This document shows, piece by piece, positions 41,174 to 50,901 of a stretch of 64,000 nucleotides of DNA. The notes below the pieces were generated by a model. It was not told the origin of the DNA and did no database searches. It worked only from the letters and a program-made list of their open reading frames with translations. The position numbers and the translations under genes are program-made. How positions within the stretch are numbered: the stretch's first letter is position 1; each line of letters starts with the position of its first letter. The stretch is from an uncultured Collinsella sp. (lineage in GTDB: Bacteria > Actinomycetota > Coriobacteriia > Coriobacteriales > Coriobacteriaceae). The stretch covers positions 1 through 64,000 of the forward strand of contig CAUBVH010000002.1 of NCBI GenBank assembly GCA_958439425.1. Direction: 5' to 3'.

Positions 41174-43951
41174 CTACCCGCGGTGACGGGCGCGGCTGTA
41201 CGGCGTATCCACCATGGGCAGATCCGGACGCAGCTTGCCGTCAAACGCGCGGTAGGCGTTCTGCACGGCGGGCGCCGTGGGGATCGTTGCGATCTCGCCG
41301 ATGCCCTTGCCGCCGTATGCCACGGGCAGCAGCTCGTCCTTCTCCACGTAGATGGCGTGGATATCCGGAATCTCGGGCGCACGGAACAGCCCGAGCGTGC
41401 CGTACCTTGCCTGGGGCACGCAGTCCTTGAGCGGCCAGTCCTCGGTCAGCGCATAGCCCATACCCATGAGCACGCCGCCTTCGATCTGACCCTGGATGGA
41501 GATGGGGTTGACCACCTTGCCGGAATCGTGCGCGGCATAGACCTCGCTTACACGACCGTCATCGTCCAGAATGACCACATGTGTGGCAAAGCCGTAGCAG
41601 ATGTGGCTCTTGGGGTTGGGAACATCGGCGCCCAGCTTGTCGGTCGGCTCCAGATACACGTAGCCAAACTCGCATCCCTCGAGCGCCTTGATGGTGGCCG
41701 CAGGGTCCTGAGGATGCATACCCTGGCCGGCGACGAGTTCCTGTGTGCGCAGCTGGTAGGCGCGACCGTCGTCATACTCGATCTTGACGCCGTCGCCGTG
41801 CGCGCTCACCGGGGCGGTAGGCGCAGGCTTGCCGGCCTCGATGCCAACCATGGCGTCGCGCAGCAGGAAGGCGGCGCCGCGCACGGCCTCGCCGGTCACG
41901 ACCGTCTGGCGCGAACCAGACGTGGTGCCGGAGTCGGGAGCGTTCTCGGTGGAACACTCGCCGTTGGCGATGCAGCTCAGCGGCAGACCGCATGCCTCGG
42001 CAACGTCCTGCAAAAAGACCGTGTTGCAGCCCTGGCCGATGTCGGACGTGGCGGCGTAGACCACGGCGCGGCCACCCTCGACGCGAATCTTGCAGCGGCC
42101 GGCATCGGGCAGGCCAACGCCCACGCCGGCGTTCTTCATGGCGCAGGCGATACCGGCGTGTCCGGGATGCGCATAGTAGGCATCCTTGACCTCGAGCAGC
42201 GTCTCCTTCAGCGCCGTGGAGCAGTCGGCAATCTGGCCGTTGGGCAAAACCTCGCCCGGCTCGATGGCGTTTCGGTAACGAATCTCCCACGGATCCAGGC
42301 CGACCTTCTCTGCCAGCAGGTCGATCAGGCTCTCGAGCGCAAACTCGGACTGGCAAACGCCAAAGCCGCGGTACGCGCCGGCGGGCGGGTTGTTGGTGTA
42401 GTAGCCAAAACCGCGAATGTCGGTGTTCTGGTACTTGTAGGGGCCGACGGCATGCGTGCAGGCGCGCTCGAGCACCGGGCCGCACAGCGATGCGTAGGCG
42501 CCGGTATCAAAATTGATCTCGCAATCCAGGCCGGTAAAGTTGCCCTCGGCGTCGCAGCCCAGCGTAAAGGTGCCGTCCATGGCGTGGCGCTTGGGATGGA
42601 ACGCGAGCGACTCGGCGCGCGTGAGTTTGCACTTCACGGGACGCTGGAACTTATATGCGGCGAGCGCGGCCAGGTGCTGGATCGAAACGTCCTCCTTACC
42701 GCCAAAGCCGCCGCCCACAAGCATGGTCTCGACGACCACGCGCTCGGGCTCGTTGTCCCAGCCAAACATGTGGGCACACTCTTTGCGCGTGTCGTAGGCA
42801 CCCTGGTCGGTCGACTGCACCTTGACGCCGTTCTTGTACGGGAAGGCGACGGCGCACTCGGGCTCCAAGAAGGCATGCTCGGTAAAGGGCGTGGTAAAGC
42901 GCTGCGTCACGGTAAACGCGCTCTCCGCCAGCGCCTTGGCGGCGTCGCCGCGCGTCACGTGACGGCTCTGGCACACGTTGTCCTTGAGCTCCACCGTGTT
43001 GCCAAAGGCAAAGAAGCTGTCGTGAAGGCGCGGGGCGTCGGCGGCCCTGGCCTCGACAATGTTGCGCACGGGCTCCAGCGGCTCGTAGTCAATCTTTACG
43101 AGCTTCTTGGCCTTCTCGAGCGTCGCCTCGTCCTCGGCAACCACCAGCACGATGGCATCGCCCACGCAGCGGGTGATATCGCCCTGGGCGATCATGACGT
43201 CCCAGTCCTGGATAAGGTGGCCGACCTGGTTAACCGGCACGTCCTCGGCGCGCAGGATGCCCACCACGCCGGGCAGGGCCTCGGCCTTGGAGGTATCGAT
43301 GGAGAGCACACGGGCACGCGGATACTTGGAGCGCACCGCGCTGGCATAGGTCAAGCCCGGCTGATCGAGTTCGTCAATGTCGTCGGGATACTTGCCCTCG
43401 CCGAGCACCTTCTTGCGCACGTCGATACGGAAGGCGCGCTTGCCCACGCCGTAGTCATCGCCGCGCTCCAGGTCCTCGTCGATCTGCTTTTCGCCGCGGA
43501 GCACCGCAGCGGCCAGCGAGATGCCCTCGATAATCTTTTTGTAGCCGGTGCAGCGACAGACGTTACCGCGAATGGCGTACTTGATCTGCTCCTCAGTGGG
43601 CTCGGGGTCCTCGGCGATGAGCGCCGCACCCGCCATGACCATGCCGGGAATGCAAAAACCGCACTGCACGGCGCCCACGGCGCCAAAGGCGTACACAAAG
43701 GCCTCGCGCACGTCCTCGGGCAGGCCCTCGACGGTCACGATGTTGCGGCCGGCGGCAAGAGCGGTGGTCAGCACGCACGCCTTGACGGCCGCACCGTCCA
43801 CATGGATGGTGCAGGTGCCGCAGGCGCCCTCGGAGCAGCCGTCCTTGGCGGAGTGAATGTGCAGGTCGTCGCGCAGATAGCGCAGCAGTGGTTTATTCTC
43901 CGTCGTCGTGTGCTCGACACCGTTAACGGTAAAAGTGAATTCCTGTGCCAT
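41174..43951 (-). CDS. xdhD: Selenium-dependent xanthine/purine dehydrogenase, molybdenum subunit fused to Fe-S domain
   Basis: Hydroxylates purines using a molybdenum cofactor with labile selenium. The N-terminal 2Fe-2S ferredoxin domain has C39, C44, C47 and C59; the second 2Fe-2S domain has C97, C100, C132 and C134. The molybdopterin domains follow, with GGGFGGKED and the base-catalyst region GKGIGEIA near the C-terminus. At 925 residues there is no FAD domain, so electrons must leave through another protein, presumably the ferredoxin encoded 12 bases upstream. There is no in-frame TGA, so selenium is in the cofactor, not in selenocysteine. It is the last gene of its operon. Confidence 0.92.
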   Translation of the reverse strand: MAQEFTFTVNGVEHTTTENKPLLRYLRDDLHIHSAKDGCSEGACGTCTIHVDGAAVKACVLTTALAAGRNIVTVEGLPEDVREAFVYAFGAVGAVQCGFCIPGMVMAGAALIAEDPEPTEEQIKYAIRGNVCRCTGYKKIIEGISLAAAVLRGEKQIDEDLERGDDYGVGKRAFRIDVRKKVLGEGKYPDDIDELDQPGLTYASAVRSKYPRARVLSIDTSKAEALPGVVGILRAEDVPVNQVGHLIQDWDVMIAQGDITRCVGDAIVLVVAEDEATLEKAKKLVKIDYEPLEPVRNIVEARAADAPRLHDSFFAFGNTVELKDNVCQSRHVTRGDAAKALAESAFTVTQRFTTPFTEHAFLEPECAVAFPYKNGVKVQSTDQGAYDTRKECAHMFGWDNEPERVVVETMLVGGGFGGKEDVSIQHLAALAAYKFQRPVKCKLTRAESLAFHPKRHAMDGTFTLGCDAEGNFTGLDCEINFDTGAYASLCGPVLERACTHAVGPYKYQNTDIRGFGYYTNNPPAGAYRGFGVCQSEFALESLIDLLAEKVGLDPWEIRYRNAIEPGEVLPNGQIADCSTALKETLLEVKDAYYAHPGHAGIACAMKNAGVGVGLPDAGRCKIRVEGGRAVVYAATSDIGQGCNTVFLQDVAEACGLPLSCIANGECSTENAPDSGTTSGSRQTVVTGEAVRGAAFLLRDAMVGIEAGKPAPTAPVSAHGDGVKIEYDDGRAYQLRTQELVAGQGMHPQDPAATIKALEGCEFGYVYLEPTDKLGADVPNPKSHICYGFATHVVILDDDGRVSEVYAAHDSGKVVNPISIQGQIEGGVLMGMGYALTEDWPLKDCVPQARYGTLGLFRAPEIPDIHAIYVEKDELLPVAYGGKGIGEIATIPTAPAVQNAYRAFDGKLRPDLPMVDTPYSRARHRG

Positions 43952-43963
43952 GGTGATTCCCTT

Positions 43964-44443
43964 CTACACGCCGGCGGCGATGCCGGTGCGGTCGTGGATG
44001 GCGCCATGCGGGCAGACGACGGCGCACATGCCGCACGACAAGCAATCCGCGCCATCGATATGGGCGCAGTTGTCCTCGATGCGGATAGCGCCGGCGGGGC
44101 ACTTTTTGGCGCACATACCGCAACCGATGCAACTCGTGTCGCAGATCTTGCGCGCAATGGCGCCCTTATCGGTGTTATTGCAGCGCACCAGGATGTTCTG
44201 ATAACCGGGAACGAAGGCAATCACGCGCTGCGGGCACGCCATGCCGCACAGGCCGCAGCCCGTGCACTTGGAGCGATCCACACGGGCGATGCCATCGACC
44301 AGCGCAATGGCGCCGTGGGGGCAGGCCGTGACGCAGGCACCACAGCCAATGCAGCCTTCGCTGCAGCGGGCGTCGCCGCCTGCGGAGGCGCAACCGCTTC
44401 CGCAGGCAACGTAGGCCACGTTATGTTGAATGGATTTGGCCAT
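43964..44443 (-). CDS. Ferredoxin-type protein with four 4Fe-4S motifs
   Basis: Electron carrier of 159 residues with four C-x2-C-x2-C-x3-C motifs: CIGCGACVTACP, CTGCGLCGMACP, CIGCGMCAKKCP and CLSCGMCAVVCP, plus extra cysteines near the N-terminus (ACGSGCASAGGDARC). It is placed between ygfK and xdhD with gaps of about 12 bases on each side, so it almost certainly links the two. RnfB-like electron-transfer modules have a similar arrangement, but membrane parts are absent. Confidence 0.88.
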   Translation of the reverse strand: MAKSIQHNVAYVACGSGCASAGGDARCSEGCIGCGACVTACPHGAIALVDGIARVDRSKCTGCGLCGMACPQRVIAFVPGYQNILVRCNNTDKGAIARKICDTSCIGCGMCAKKCPAGAIRIEDNCAHIDGADCLSCGMCAVVCPHGAIHDRTGIAAGV

Positions 44444-44454
44444 AAGAGACTCGC

Positions 44455-47454
44455 CTATTTCTTAAGAAGGTACGAATAGTTGTCGCGCACAGCCCTGATG
44501 GTCAGGCGGACGGCCTCGGGAAGGCCTGTGTTGACGGCATCGACCGAGACGGTGCGGACCGTGCCGGCGACGCGGACCTTAAAGTGATTCTCGCCCACGG
44601 CCAGGAAGCCCTCGTTCTCGGAGTTCTCCATGTCCTCCTCGCTCCAGAACAGGGTGAGCTTGTCCTTGTAGGGACGACCCTCCTGGTAGGGGCAGAACAC
44701 GGCGCAGTTGCCGCACTCGTTGCACATGCCATCGACGTGGACGACCTGATGCTTGGCCAGGCCCGGCACCTTAATGGCCACGTTGGCGCGGTTGGGGCAC
44801 ACGTCGCAGCAGACCTCGCACACCGAACCGCAGCCCAGGCAGCGGGTCTTAGTGCAGTTGCGCTTGTCGCGGCACAGCGACCCCTTGCGCTCGTAGCAGG
44901 TGTCCTCGCGACCGGCCTGCTCGTTGCAGTCGGCGTACTTGTTAAAGTCCACGCCGGCGATGGCGCGGGCGACTTCGGCGGCGTCGGCAATAGCCTCGAC
45001 CACGGTGGCCGGACCGCGACGGCAATCGCCTGCAGCCCAGACGCCCTCAACGCCGGTGGAGGTGGCGGCAAGGCGGCCGCGACGGTCGTGCTCGACGCCC
45101 ACAGCATCGTACAGGCTGGCATCGATGCCCTCGCCCACGGCGCAGATCACCGTGGTGGCGGGAAGCTCGACGGTCTCGCCCGTGGCGACGGGGCTGCGAC
45201 GGCCGCTTGCATCCGGCTCGCCAAGCTCCATAACGTCGCAGGTCAGCACGGCGCCGTTGAGTGCCTTGGGCGCCAGCAGCTCGCAGAACTCAACGCCGTC
45301 GGCAAGAGCAAGATCAAGCTCTTCCTCGTCGGCGGGCATCTGCTTCTTGGTGCGGCGATACACCAGGCGCACGTTCTTCACACCAGCCAGGCGCTTGGCC
45401 ACGCGGGCAGCATCCATGGCGGTGTTGCCGGCGCCGATGACCACGACGTCCTCGCCCAGCTCGAGCTTCTCGCCCTTCTTGGCGGTCTCGAGGAACTCCA
45501 GCACGTCGAGCTCGGCACCCTCGCCCAAGCCCGCAGAGCCGGGCATCCAGGCACCGGTGGCCACGACCACGTCGGTAAAGCCCTGGGCCTTGAGCTCTTC
45601 AATGGAATCCACGCGAGCGTTGAGCTGCACCTTGGCGCCAAAGGCCAGGCAGAGCTCGGCATCGTGGGAGATATCGTCGCTCGCAATACGGAACTCGGGG
45701 ATCACGTGGCGGACCACGCCGCCGAGCGAATCGCGGGCCTCAAAGATAGTGACGGGCACGCCGGCACGCGTCAGGAAGAACGCCGTCGCCAGACCGGCCG
45801 GGCCGCCACCGATAACGGCAACGTTGTGCTCGCCGTCGTTGGCAATGGCCTGGGCGCGCAGCTTGGGCAGCACGGCGGTCATGGCCTCGCGGGCAGCCTT
45901 GAGCTTGCTGGCGCGAATCTGGGCACCCTCGGGCTCGTAGAACGCACGCTCGCAAGCGCGGCCGCAGGGATGCGGGCAGATGGTGCCGGTGATAAACGGC
46001 AGGGCGTTGCGCTCGATGATGATGTTGAGCGCGTCCTCGAAGCGGCCCTCGTCAACAGCCGCCAGGTAGGCGGGAATATCCTGCTGGATGGGGCAGCTCG
46101 TGCGGCACGGCGCGGTAAAGCAGTCGGAAAGCGGGCTCTTGCCGGCAACCTTGCGGTCGGGCAGCGGACGCAGCGGCTTCTTGTAGAGCGGGTTGGTGAG
46201 CGAGTCGGCCTGGATCGCAGTCACGGCCTCGAGAGAGACGCCCTCAAACGGCTTGCCGTCCAGATCGCCAAACTCACCGGCCATCTGGCTAAAGCGCTCG
46301 TAGCCACCGGGCTTGAGCACGTCGGTCGCCAGGGTAACGGGCCAAATGCCGGCATCGTACAGGGCGCGGATGTTGTAGACCGTGGCGCCACCGGAGTAGC
46401 TGATGCGCAGTTTGCCATCGAACTGCTCGGTAATGCGGCGGGCAGCCTCAATGGTCAGTGAGAACAGCGAACGGCCGGACATGTACATCTCGGTGGAGGG
46501 CAGCTCGTTCCTCGTCACGTCGACGGGGAACGTGTTGGTCAGCTTGACGCCAAACTCCAGGCCGCGCTCGGCGCACAGGGCAATCAGGCGCTCGAACATA
46601 GGCACGGCATCGGCCCACTGCAGGTCCTCGCGGAAGTGCGTGTCATCGAAGACGATGTAGTCAAAGCCCAGCTCGTTGAGGCGCTGGCGGGCAAACTCAT
46701 AGCCCAGCAGCGTGGGGTTGCACTTGATGTAGGTGTTGAGGCCCTTCTCGGTGATCAGATAGGTCGCGATGCGCTCGATCTCGGCCGGCGGGCAGCCGTG
46801 CAGGGTAGACTCGGTGATGGAGTTGGAGACGCGTGCCGGGATGGACTCGACAAATGCGGCGTCAACATGCTCAAACTTGTCCAGGTTGGCGAGCGCCCAC
46901 GTACGGCACTCGTTCCAGACGTCGGAGCCGCTGGCGTCCTTCATACCCTCGATGTAGGCGTCGACCTTGGGGCTCTTGATGCCCTCCAGGTCATAACCCA
47001 CGGACATGTTGAAGACAAAACCGTCCGGGCTTCCCAGGCCGTACTCGCGAGCGATGAGGTGGCAGGCGAACCATGCCTTCACGTACTCGGCAAAGGCCTG
47101 CGGAACCTCGAGCTCGGTCGACCACTCACAGTTGTAGCACTCGTCCTGCGCCACGATGCAGGGCTTGTTCACACACTTGGAGAGCTCCTCGCCGTCCATA
47201 ACCTGGACGGTCTTGAGCTCAAAGAAGCGGGAACCGGCCACGTAGGATGCCACGATGTTTTGGGCAAGCTGCGTATTGGGGCCGGCGGCCGGGCCAAACG
47301 GAGTCTCGATGCGCTCGTCAAAAATGGGAAGCGCGCCCTCCTGGTTGGTCGTGACCATCTTGCGCACGCCAAAGATGGCGTCCTGGGTCTTGTGCTCCTC
47401 GATGATCCAGTTCATCAGCTGCGAAAACGGGATCGGCCTCATGATGTCGCTCAT
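44455..47454 (-). CDS. ygfK: YgfK family Fe-S/FAD oxidoreductase (annotated putative selenate reductase subunit)
   Basis: Large cytoplasmic redox protein, 999 residues from the ATG at 47454 (GAGGAG upstream; the longer frame is not used). The N-terminal half resembles the FMN barrel of dihydropyrimidine dehydrogenase-like enzymes. Next come a cysteine-rich helical domain (APCRTSCPIQQDIPAYL), FAD and NAD(P) nucleotide-binding motifs (AVIGGGPAGLATAFFL and VVIGAGNTAMDAARVA) and C-terminal Fe-S motifs (CLGCGSVCEVCCDVCP, CNECGNCAVFCP). In anaerobic urate catabolism this gene is needed and probably performs a reductive step; selenate reduction is a historical label. Confidence 0.88.
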   Translation of the reverse strand: MSDIMRPIPFSQLMNWIIEEHKTQDAIFGVRKMVTTNQEGALPIFDERIETPFGPAAGPNTQLAQNIVASYVAGSRFFELKTVQVMDGEELSKCVNKPCIVAQDECYNCEWSTELEVPQAFAEYVKAWFACHLIAREYGLGSPDGFVFNMSVGYDLEGIKSPKVDAYIEGMKDASGSDVWNECRTWALANLDKFEHVDAAFVESIPARVSNSITESTLHGCPPAEIERIATYLITEKGLNTYIKCNPTLLGYEFARQRLNELGFDYIVFDDTHFREDLQWADAVPMFERLIALCAERGLEFGVKLTNTFPVDVTRNELPSTEMYMSGRSLFSLTIEAARRITEQFDGKLRISYSGGATVYNIRALYDAGIWPVTLATDVLKPGGYERFSQMAGEFGDLDGKPFEGVSLEAVTAIQADSLTNPLYKKPLRPLPDRKVAGKSPLSDCFTAPCRTSCPIQQDIPAYLAAVDEGRFEDALNIIIERNALPFITGTICPHPCGRACERAFYEPEGAQIRASKLKAAREAMTAVLPKLRAQAIANDGEHNVAVIGGGPAGLATAFFLTRAGVPVTIFEARDSLGGVVRHVIPEFRIASDDISHDAELCLAFGAKVQLNARVDSIEELKAQGFTDVVVATGAWMPGSAGLGEGAELDVLEFLETAKKGEKLELGEDVVVIGAGNTAMDAARVAKRLAGVKNVRLVYRRTKKQMPADEEELDLALADGVEFCELLAPKALNGAVLTCDVMELGEPDASGRRSPVATGETVELPATTVICAVGEGIDASLYDAVGVEHDRRGRLAATSTGVEGVWAAGDCRRGPATVVEAIADAAEVARAIAGVDFNKYADCNEQAGREDTCYERKGSLCRDKRNCTKTRCLGCGSVCEVCCDVCPNRANVAIKVPGLAKHQVVHVDGMCNECGNCAVFCPYQEGRPYKDKLTLFWSEEDMENSENEGFLAVGENHFKVRVAGTVRTVSVDAVNTGLPEAVRLTIRAVRDNYSYLLKK

Positions 47455-47603
47455 AATGAGCTCCTCTCTGTAACGCCCGGCGAGACCGCGCGGCGGGCGC
47501 AAATACGGTGTAGCGCTAGCACAGCGCCGGCGACCCCGCGGAGGCCGCCTATACGCGCGTCAGATGCGGCGAAACATCCGGCGCGCGTGAATCTACTTGT
47601 GAA

Positions 47604-48959
47604 TTAGTAGGTGCGATCGTTGAGCGTGCTCCAGAGCTTCTTGGACTCAGCCATGGTCCACGCGTTGATCTTTTCCTCATCGATACCGACGAACTCGCGA
47701 TCCTTGTACAGGACCTTGCCGTTGATGATGGTGGTGCGGCAGTTTTTGCCCATCATGCCAAAGAGCATGTGGCCGTCGATGTTCTCCTCGCTCAGCGGCG
47801 TAAAGGGCTTGTAGTCCATAACGATGACGTCGGCGGCAGCGCCGGCCTCGAGCACGCCGAGCTTGCGATCGAAGTACTTGCTGGCCATCTTGGCGTTGTT
47901 CTCGAACAGCATGGTCATGGCCTCGCACCAGCCCACGTTGGGCATGGCGGCGTTGTGGCGCTGAATGATCAGGAAGACCTTGAGGCTCTCGAGCATATCG
48001 TGGGTGTAGGCATCGGTGCCCATGCACACGGGAATACCGCGGCGGAAGAACTCGAGCACGGGGGCGCAGCCCACGGCGTTGCCCATATTGGATTCGGGGT
48101 TGTTGACCAGCCAGGTGCCGGACTCCTTGACGATATCCATCTCGGCAGGCGTCACGTGGATGCAGTGGCCGAGCATGGTGTCGGGACCCAGCAGGTTGTG
48201 CTGCAGCAGGCGCTCGACGGGGCTGATACCACCGCGGTTGAGGCGGGAATCCCACACGTCGTTCATGCCCTCGCACACGTGGATGTGGAAGCCGGTCAGG
48301 CCGTTGTTGGCCTCGGCCATCTTATCCATGGTCTCGTCCGACAGCGTAAAGGTAGCATGTCCGCCAAACATGGCGGCGATCATGTGGTTGTCGTTATCGC
48401 GACGCTCTTTGGCGGCCCACTGGGCAAATTCGGCGTTCTCGGCAATGGCCTGGTCGCATTTTTCCTGGCCACGGCGATCGGAGACCTCGTAGCACAGGCA
48501 CGAACGCATGCCCAGCTCCTGAGCTGCATCCTTAATGGTAAAGAGGCTTCCCGGGATCTCGCAGAAGCTCGCATGGTGATCGAAGATCGTGGTGACGCCA
48601 TCGCGGATAGAGTCCAAAATCGTGGCATAGGCGCTGGCCTTGGTGCCGTCGAGCGTCAGATTGTCGTCGATCTTCCACCACTGCTGCTCGAGATTCTCCA
48701 GGAAGTTGGTGGGGTTGCAGCCCTTAATGGCAAGGCCGCGGGCCAGACCCGAGTAGATGTGGGTGTGGCAGTTGATGAGTCCGGGCATGATGAGGTTGCC
48801 CCGGGCATCGACGTACTCGGCATCCGGGTACTTGGCCTTGAGCTCGCGTTCGGGGCCCACTTCGACGATCGTATCTCCGTCAATGGCGACCGCACCGTTT
48901 GGAATGAACGGGGTCTGAGCGTTGCGGGTAAAGACGGAACCGTTAGCGACCAGAAGCAT
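47604..48959 (-). CDS. ssnA: SsnA family amidohydrolase/aminohydrolase
   Basis: Metal-dependent hydrolase of the amidohydrolase superfamily. HTH (H65, H67) follows GLINC; a His pair in GFHIHVCEG, the His in GHCIHVTP, and the Asp in MGTDAYTHDM complete the site. From the ATG at 48959 (AAGGGAG upstream) it has 451 residues. It belongs to the urate-degradation gene set, possibly as a deaminase or ring-opening hydrolase. It lies 149 bases upstream of ygfK. The exact substrate is unproven. Confidence 0.88.
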   Translation of the reverse strand: MLLVANGSVFTRNAQTPFIPNGAVAIDGDTIVEVGPERELKAKYPDAEYVDARGNLIMPGLINCHTHIYSGLARGLAIKGCNPTNFLENLEQQWWKIDDNLTLDGTKASAYATILDSIRDGVTTIFDHHASFCEIPGSLFTIKDAAQELGMRSCLCYEVSDRRGQEKCDQAIAENAEFAQWAAKERRDNDNHMIAAMFGGHATFTLSDETMDKMAEANNGLTGFHIHVCEGMNDVWDSRLNRGGISPVERLLQHNLLGPDTMLGHCIHVTPAEMDIVKESGTWLVNNPESNMGNAVGCAPVLEFFRRGIPVCMGTDAYTHDMLESLKVFLIIQRHNAAMPNVGWCEAMTMLFENNAKMASKYFDRKLGVLEAGAAADVIVMDYKPFTPLSEENIDGHMLFGMMGKNCRTTIINGKVLYKDREFVGIDEEKINAWTMAESKKLWSTLNDRTY

Positions 48960-49107
48960 GGATGCTCCCTTCAACATCAGAGGCGGGGTTTGACACCTCT
49001 GACATGGCGGAGTGCGAAGCGCCGGCCTACACCGGAAACGGGCCCTCTCCCGTCAACGCTTCACCAAAGGGACAAACCCTTTGAAGTGCGGCTTGGCGCC
49101 GCATGGC

Positions 49108-49137
49108 GTCGGCGGACGAGGCGATGCGTCCGCCGAC
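49108..49137 (-). terminator. Hairpin downstream of the permease gene
   Basis: A perfect 10-bp stem GTCGGCGGAC/GTCCGCCGAC lies after the permease stop codon. Further short hairpins follow in the 195-base gap to ssnA (GTGCGGC/GCCGCAT, AAAGGG/CCCTTT, TCAGAGG/CCTCTGA). No T-run, so partial read-through into ssnA is likely. Confidence 0.5.
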
Positions 49138-49154
49138 GAATAGCACCGAATTGG

Positions 49155-50549
49155 TTACTTCTTGCTCTCGGGCAAGACCAGATCCACGGCAGCGTCCTTG
49201 GCAGCATCGATGTGCTGAGCCACGACCGGCGTCTGCGGAAGGATCAGGTTAAGGACAATGGCCATGATGGCGGTGGGGGTTACGGCATTGGAGCCGATGA
49301 CGGTGGACACCCAGGCGGGCATACCCTCGCCGGCAAGGCAACCGCTGGCCATCCAGATACCCAGGCCAAAGACGACGGAGGTGCCGACGATAGTGGTAGT
49401 GCGCTGCGTGAGGCCCTCGCGGGTGAACATGCGCACGCCGTTCATGGTGATGGTGCCAAAGACGCCGACGGTCGCGCCGCCGATGACGGGCTGCGGGATA
49501 GCGGAAAGGACGGCAGAGAGCTGCGGGAACAGACCGGCGATGGCAAAGACGGCCGCGATGATCACAAAGACCCACTTGTTGACGACCTTGTTGGAGCAGA
49601 TGATGCCCACGTTCTGGCCAAGGGCGCTGGTGGGAAGACCGCCCAGCAGGCCGCCGACCATAGAGGTAAGGCCCTGGGACACGATGGCGCCGGAGAGCTC
49701 GCGCTCGGTGGGCATACGGTCGATGGAGCCCAGGCAGGCGGCGGAGACGTCACCGATAACCTGGATAGCAACCATGGGGAACACGACGGCGAGGGTAATG
49801 CAGACCTCGGGATCAAACTCGAGCGCGTAGGGCATGAGCTTGGGAAGGGCGAAGACCTGAGCGGTGGCGACGCTGGAGAAGTCGATCATGCCAAAGGGGA
49901 TGGAGACGATCATGCCGACGATCATGCCAAAGAACACGGATCCCAGCTTGAGCGTGCCCTTGCCAAAGTTGGCGAGCGCAAAGACCACGGCGAAGGTGAT
50001 AAGAGCGACGCACCAGGCCTGCGGGGTGCCCCACAGCGGCGTACCCATACCGCCGGCCATATACTTGACGGCCGTGGGATACAGCGAAACGCCGATGGAG
50101 AAGATGACCGTACCGGTCACGACGGGCGGGAACAGCCACTTGATCTTGCTGTAGGCCAGACCAAAGAGGACCGCGACGGCGCCGCCGACGATCTCGCCGC
50201 CCAGCAGTGCACCAAAGCTAAAGCCCGAGGCACCCATGGCCTGCAGGGCCGGCAGGAACGCGAACGAAACGCCCATGACGATGGGCAGGCCGCCGCCGAT
50301 GCGACGGAAGGGAGCGAAGGCCTGAAGGGCCGTATCGATCGCCGAAAGAATGAGCGCGACCTGGATGATGTCGGTGCTCTGCTGGCTATTAAAGCCGTAG
50401 ACGCCGGCCATGATGACCGCCGGGGTAATGATGCCGGCAAACGATGCCAGTACGTGCTGAAGGGCACACGGGATCATTTCCTTAACGGGAGGCATGCCTT
50501 CGCGAGTGAACAGGGCTTCAGTGCCGTTCGTAACCGTCTCCTGGGTCAT
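49155..50549 (-). CDS. uacT: NCS2 family urate/xanthine permease
   Basis: Proton-coupled purine transporter with 12-14 membrane segments. The family signature is present as TSALGQNVGIICSNK (about residues 307-321), and the conserved region AIQVIGDVSAACLGSIDR carries the substrate-binding acidic and polar residues. Length 464 residues. Upstream of ssnA and divergent from the second YheO-type regulator. Urate or xanthine as substrate is inferred from context; the gene symbol is given by analogy. Confidence 0.85.
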   Translation of the reverse strand: MTQETVTNGTEALFTREGMPPVKEMIPCALQHVLASFAGIITPAVIMAGVYGFNSQQSTDIIQVALILSAIDTALQAFAPFRRIGGGLPIVMGVSFAFLPALQAMGASGFSFGALLGGEIVGGAVAVLFGLAYSKIKWLFPPVVTGTVIFSIGVSLYPTAVKYMAGGMGTPLWGTPQAWCVALITFAVVFALANFGKGTLKLGSVFFGMIVGMIVSIPFGMIDFSSVATAQVFALPKLMPYALEFDPEVCITLAVVFPMVAIQVIGDVSAACLGSIDRMPTERELSGAIVSQGLTSMVGGLLGGLPTSALGQNVGIICSNKVVNKWVFVIIAAVFAIAGLFPQLSAVLSAIPQPVIGGATVGVFGTITMNGVRMFTREGLTQRTTTIVGTSVVFGLGIWMASGCLAGEGMPAWVSTVIGSNAVTPTAIMAIVLNLILPQTPVVAQHIDAAKDAAVDLVLPESKK

Positions 50550-50901
50550 TTGACCACCAATCCTCGAAGTAGTTGTTTTCGCATCTAACGCTCTATTGTG
50601 ACGCAGTGCGGGGTTGAGGTTGTGCCTTCATTGCATATCGTATTAAAGATGATTCTCATTCTCAATAATAATTTTTTGTTATCAGACTATTCTTCAGCTG
50701 AAATCACGCATTTCCGCAGGTCAGGAAAGTGTCTGGTCAAAATAACATCTAACATTTCTTTTGGTCAACCGTTTACCGCTAAATTCCTACCGTTCGTCTG
50801 CATTACGCAATGTACCTGCGGATATACGAGATGATGGGCAGCGTGTTACCATGAGAAAAAATTGTTATGAACATTTCCGATTTCACCCAAAGGAGTTGCC
50901 C
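50550..50901. promoter_or_regulatory. Divergent regulatory region between the permease and regulator copy 2
   Basis: A 352-base AT-rich gap without a gene. It contains TTTTTTGTTATC (near 50671) and AAAAAATTGTTATG (50856-50869), which resemble half-sites of the operator candidates next to ygeX (AATTTGTTATG on the minus strand there). Also two direct ATTCTC copies near 50653. Confidence 0.4.

Noticed and set aside
36990..41382. Long open frames across the 62-bp arrays on both strands, with recurring peptides such as ETVSRN and GKRIPF
   Set aside because: They arise from the repeat itself. A 62-base unit shifts frame at each copy, and none of the frames has a ribosome site or recognisable domain.
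41174..43951. Selenocysteine in XdhD
   Set aside because: The frame has no internal TGA; in this enzyme type selenium is a labile cofactor.
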